Assembly: GCF_029227915.1 (NCBI RefSeq)
Contig: NC_079889.1
Span: 5,582,001 to 5,642,000 of the forward strand
Source: Hydractinia symbiolongicarpus
Lineage: Eukaryota > Cnidaria > Hydrozoa > Anthoathecata > Hydractiniidae
DNA: 60,000 nucleotides
Reading direction: 5' to 3'
Part shown: positions 56,991 to 60,000 of the stretch, one piece after another
How positions within the stretch are numbered: position 1 is the first letter of the stretch
Layout of the letters: the number at the start of each line of letters is the position of its first letter
Translations under genes and position numbers: made by a program
Notes under the pieces: generated by a model
The model's input: only the letters and a program-made list of their open reading frames with translations
What the model was told of the DNA's origin: nothing
Database searches by the model: none

Positions 56991-58872
56991 GAAATATTTA
57001 ATTTTTGATATTTTTATCTCTACAACATCCTACTGAAGTCAAAATTAGTTCGAAACATTAACATTTATATTTGAGTTGGCCAATCCACGTATATTATTGT
57101 AATTTTCTTTTGTTTTTACTATTGTGACAAGACATACAGTTCTGTTAATGATTTTTTTCCTGCGTATAACACTTCAGAGAAATTGAAGTAACAGTCAAGC
57201 CTATTATATATCAGTTAAATTCACAGATTAACGAGTTTTGTACCTTTTTTTACCTTATTTTCTTAATTTTTTAACCGAATTTTGTGGACTCTTTAAGGTA
57301 CAAGTTCCCTGAACTAAATATTAACGTAAGTTTTTAAACAATACAATAATCGGAAAAAAAAATTCACTACTTTTAAAAATAACACGACACAGAATTTCAA
57401 TCGTATCAAAAATTCGATAAAAGCTCTATATCTATATTATGAGACGGAATTTGTAGATAGTCCATAGGTGTACCGTTTCCGACTTATAGCAGAATTAATT
57501 TTGGAAAGTACCAGTTCTAAATTTCGTTGGACTTCGAAGCTATTTGAAGCATCAAATTGAAGAGTTAAAGTCAAATGGCAAATTACTTCCAGCATTAAGC
57601 TTTTTGTGATTACAGGCCAAGATGGAATTAGCATAAGACTACTTTATATGACGCATACTTCTTCAGTTTTTCAAAATTATATTTGAAAAAAATTTTAATG
57701 CTAAAGAAATTTCAAATAGACCTGGACCTGTAATTATATTTCGTTTGAGGTTAACCTGACATTCAGGACCCATTAAATAAAGTGTTAATATTTTGCATAT
57801 AATCCTCAGCATATGTAATGAATATTACTTTTCAAAGCGGACAGCATCTCCCAAACTTAATCACAAAATTTGCGCAAAATTTAAATTTTTTTATTCAAAC
57901 AATGTCTGAAAGCACACCAAAACAAGTTTTAAGTTAATGAATTAAAGGTTATTGCACTTTTATTTTTTTTGAATAAGGGAATGACAAAAAAGCTACGAGA
58001 GTTAACTTAATTCGCTTATTATGTTTTTATGGTCACCGGTGAACTGAAATATTTAAAAAACTAAAATATTCTTACTAACCAAAACCTGATATTGACAAGT
58101 TGTAACATATGCCACGAAAATTGCTGCACAATTGACATATAGTGTTAACCCTGTGGACGAGAATGAGTATTTCAGCTAATATGTTTTAAACTATCATTTT
58201 CTGCACAAAGCTGCAAATCAAGATAGTAACCTGCAAAAACTTCTTGTCGTTGTTCAAACTATCTTCCTATCAAGCAATGTTCCAGCCACTATTTTTGTGT
58301 TGCTAAACGGTTTAAATAACAGGAAACGTTCTTTTGTTGCTTAATTATGAAGTATTTCGTTTTTATGCTGCCCTGGTCAGCTATAATGTGTAGGGATGCG
58401 CGTGCACCCCTGGAAGAGTGTAGCGCATCGAATACATGTGCTGGGAATAATATTTTTTGGCCTTCGTGAATTATGAATGTTTCTAACACGTCGGCATTAC
58501 GTCATTTCAAAAGGCTGATTCCACTTGTTAAAGAACACATTCAACGTAAAGCTAAAAAAGATTTGAAAGCTCCAGTTTTAAGACAATCCAACATTGCCTC
58601 TACAATACTAATAGTTTTGCTTAGTTTAGTGAGGCGCCAGGCGCCACCGAATGTAAGGAGTGAAGAAGCCATTTATTGTTCGTGTCACCGTCGTAGTATT
58701 AAAAACAACTAGCTATAAATCCCAACAACAGACTCCAAGTAATGGGAAGTCATATGGTGTATTTTGCCACATGATATTTTATAAAATCAGAAGGGCCAGA
58801 GATCTTCCTTTAAACCTAGCTTCATATCAAATTGGAAGAGTTGAAATGTTTGAATTGTTTTCATGCTTTTAA
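56991..58872. other. Noncoding stretch
   Basis: No gene supported. Two plus-strand frames at 58473-58872 overlap each other in different frames and show no domain. Confidence 0.35.
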
Positions 58873-59325
58873 CGCCATCACAGCACCTTCTCAACATCGC
58901 AATCACAGCATATTTTCAACGTAGCCAGCAAAGCGTCTTCTCAACGAAGCAAACACAGCACCTTCTAAATGTAGCAATCACAGCACCATTCTAAACGTAG
59001 CAATCACAGCACCTTCTCAACGTAGCAATCATAGCACCTTCTCAACATCGCAATCACAGCATCTTCTCAACGAAGCAAACACAGCACCTTCTAAATGTAG
59101 CAATCACAGCACCTTCTAAACGTAGTAATCACAGCACCTTCTCAACGTAGCAATCACAGCACCTTCTCAACGTAGCAATCACATCACCTTCACAACGTAG
59201 CAATCACAGCACCTTCTCAACGTAGCATTCACAACACCTTCGAAACGTAGCAATCACAGCACATTTTCAACGTAGCAATTGCAACACCTTCTCAACGTAG
59301 CAATCACAGAACCTTCTTAACGTAG
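58873..59325. repeat. 25-bp minisatellite, about 18 units
   Basis: Unit CACCTTCTCAACGTAGCAAT plus CACAG, with point variants (ACATCG, ACGAAG, AAATGTAG). A block of about six variant units recurs once (near 58892 and 59038), so there is a higher-order period of about 146-150 bp. Confidence 0.93.
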
Positions 59326-59690
59326 CTTGGTTAAGCAGGGGCGGAGCCGCAATTTCCAAAGTGAGGGGGCTTAGGCACAGTGGTAGATTTTGAGATTTTA
59401 GTGACAATCAACGAGCAAAGCGTGTTGCCGAAACAGCTGGGTTCCAGGGGGCGTTGTAAGCCCCCTGGTGGGGTCCAGGTGCGAAGGCCCTGGAAGGCAA
59501 AGCATGTTTACAGTCCTAAAACACGTACAACGGCTAAATTTAGCGAGATAGCCTGCACATTCTCTGGTTGGATAACATCAATTTTCATGCAGTGATGTAG
59601 ACACTTATTGGCAGAAAGTATAATATTATTAGCAAAAAAGTGAGAGGGGGGGGCTGAACCCTGCCTTCATAAAAACTATTAGCATTATAT
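59326..59690. repeat. GC-rich interspersed repeat
   Basis: GC-rich island in AT-rich DNA with GGGGCGGAGCCGC, GGGGGCG...CGCCCCC-like pairing (CCAGGGGGC with GCCCCCTGG, about 59444-59468) and GAGGGGGGGGCTGAACCC at the end. It looks like a non-autonomous transposon or its end. No target duplication identified. Confidence 0.4.
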
Positions 59691-60000
59691 ACCCTTAATA
59701 CCTTTCCTGCACTTTCGAGCTAGTTATTTTTAAAAGATATATCATGCTAAAACCAAGTAAAACCTTTTATTAAATTAGACAACATTTGATTAATTAGATA
59801 AGCAGTGATTAAAGTATAACAAACTATAAGGCTATAATAGGCTATAATATGCTTTCTAATAATTTTCCTAAACGAAAAGCATGAGATATTTCCCATCTCA
59901 AATTAACAAAACTTCGTGCGTTAAAATAAAAATTGTTGCATTATATATTATGTCAAAGAAAAAAAGTTATTATGGGGTCGTTTATTGAACCTTTTATATT
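59691..60000. other. Noncoding end of the window
   Basis: AT-rich. GGCTATAATA is repeated near 59830-59850. No gene seen. Confidence 0.4.

Overview
The window looks like AT-rich nuclear DNA of an animal, most likely a cnidarian. This is an inference from the mix of transposon families (BEL/Pao, Tigger, Penelope-like, many small Helitrons), the HIRAN-type domain and the small secreted Cys-rich peptides. No ribosomal RNA, no conserved housekeeping gene and no bacterial-style operon was seen, and the species cannot be fixed from the sequence alone.

Host genes are few. Three small secreted peptides with a shared six-cysteine pattern lie at 2897-3127, 47375-47629 and 56727-56990, all on the + strand. 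They form one dispersed family of unknown function. A few further short signal-peptide-like ORFs are only suggestive.

Most of the rest is mobile DNA. (1) 4686-7490 is a complete Tigger/pogo element with TIRs, a TA target duplication and an apparently intact 524-aa transposase. It also carries, on the opposite strand, a HIRAN-like ORF broken by one frameshift. (2) 5647-9491 is repeated in tandem as 9492-12994, with a 342-bp deletion in the second copy. (3) 8600-9491, 12103-16730+ (both +) and 30668-36760 (-) are head-to-tail chains of non-autonomous Helitrons. Each starts with TC, ends with a hairpin plus CTAG, and abuts the next with no spacer. More lie at 18004-18713, 40106-41349, 41740-42168, 44363-45483 and 50540-51114. 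No Rep/helicase gene is present, so the autonomous partner is elsewhere. (4) 20554-26470 is a complete, young-looking BEL/Pao retrotransposon (147-bp LTRs, 5-bp target duplication, one 1763-aa polyprotein), inserted in a Helitron-like remnant. (5) 27752-29215 is a decayed Penelope-like element with RT, GIY-YIG endonuclease and a hammerhead-ribozyme-like 3' flank.

Simple and tandem repeats are large: a hexanucleotide tract at 18790-19187, a 0.9-kb TGTC tract at 40127-41035 that appears to have grown from the TCTG-rich 5' end of a Helitron, a ~129-bp minisatellite at 33008-33895 and a 25-bp minisatellite at 58873-59325. A 132-bp palindromic element with tRNA-like promoter boxes lies at 39115-39246.

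The most unusual signals are the long perfect Helitron chains, including complete 125-127-bp elements; the HIRAN ORF inside the Tigger element with its phased-repeat divergent promoter; and the Cys-rich peptide family.
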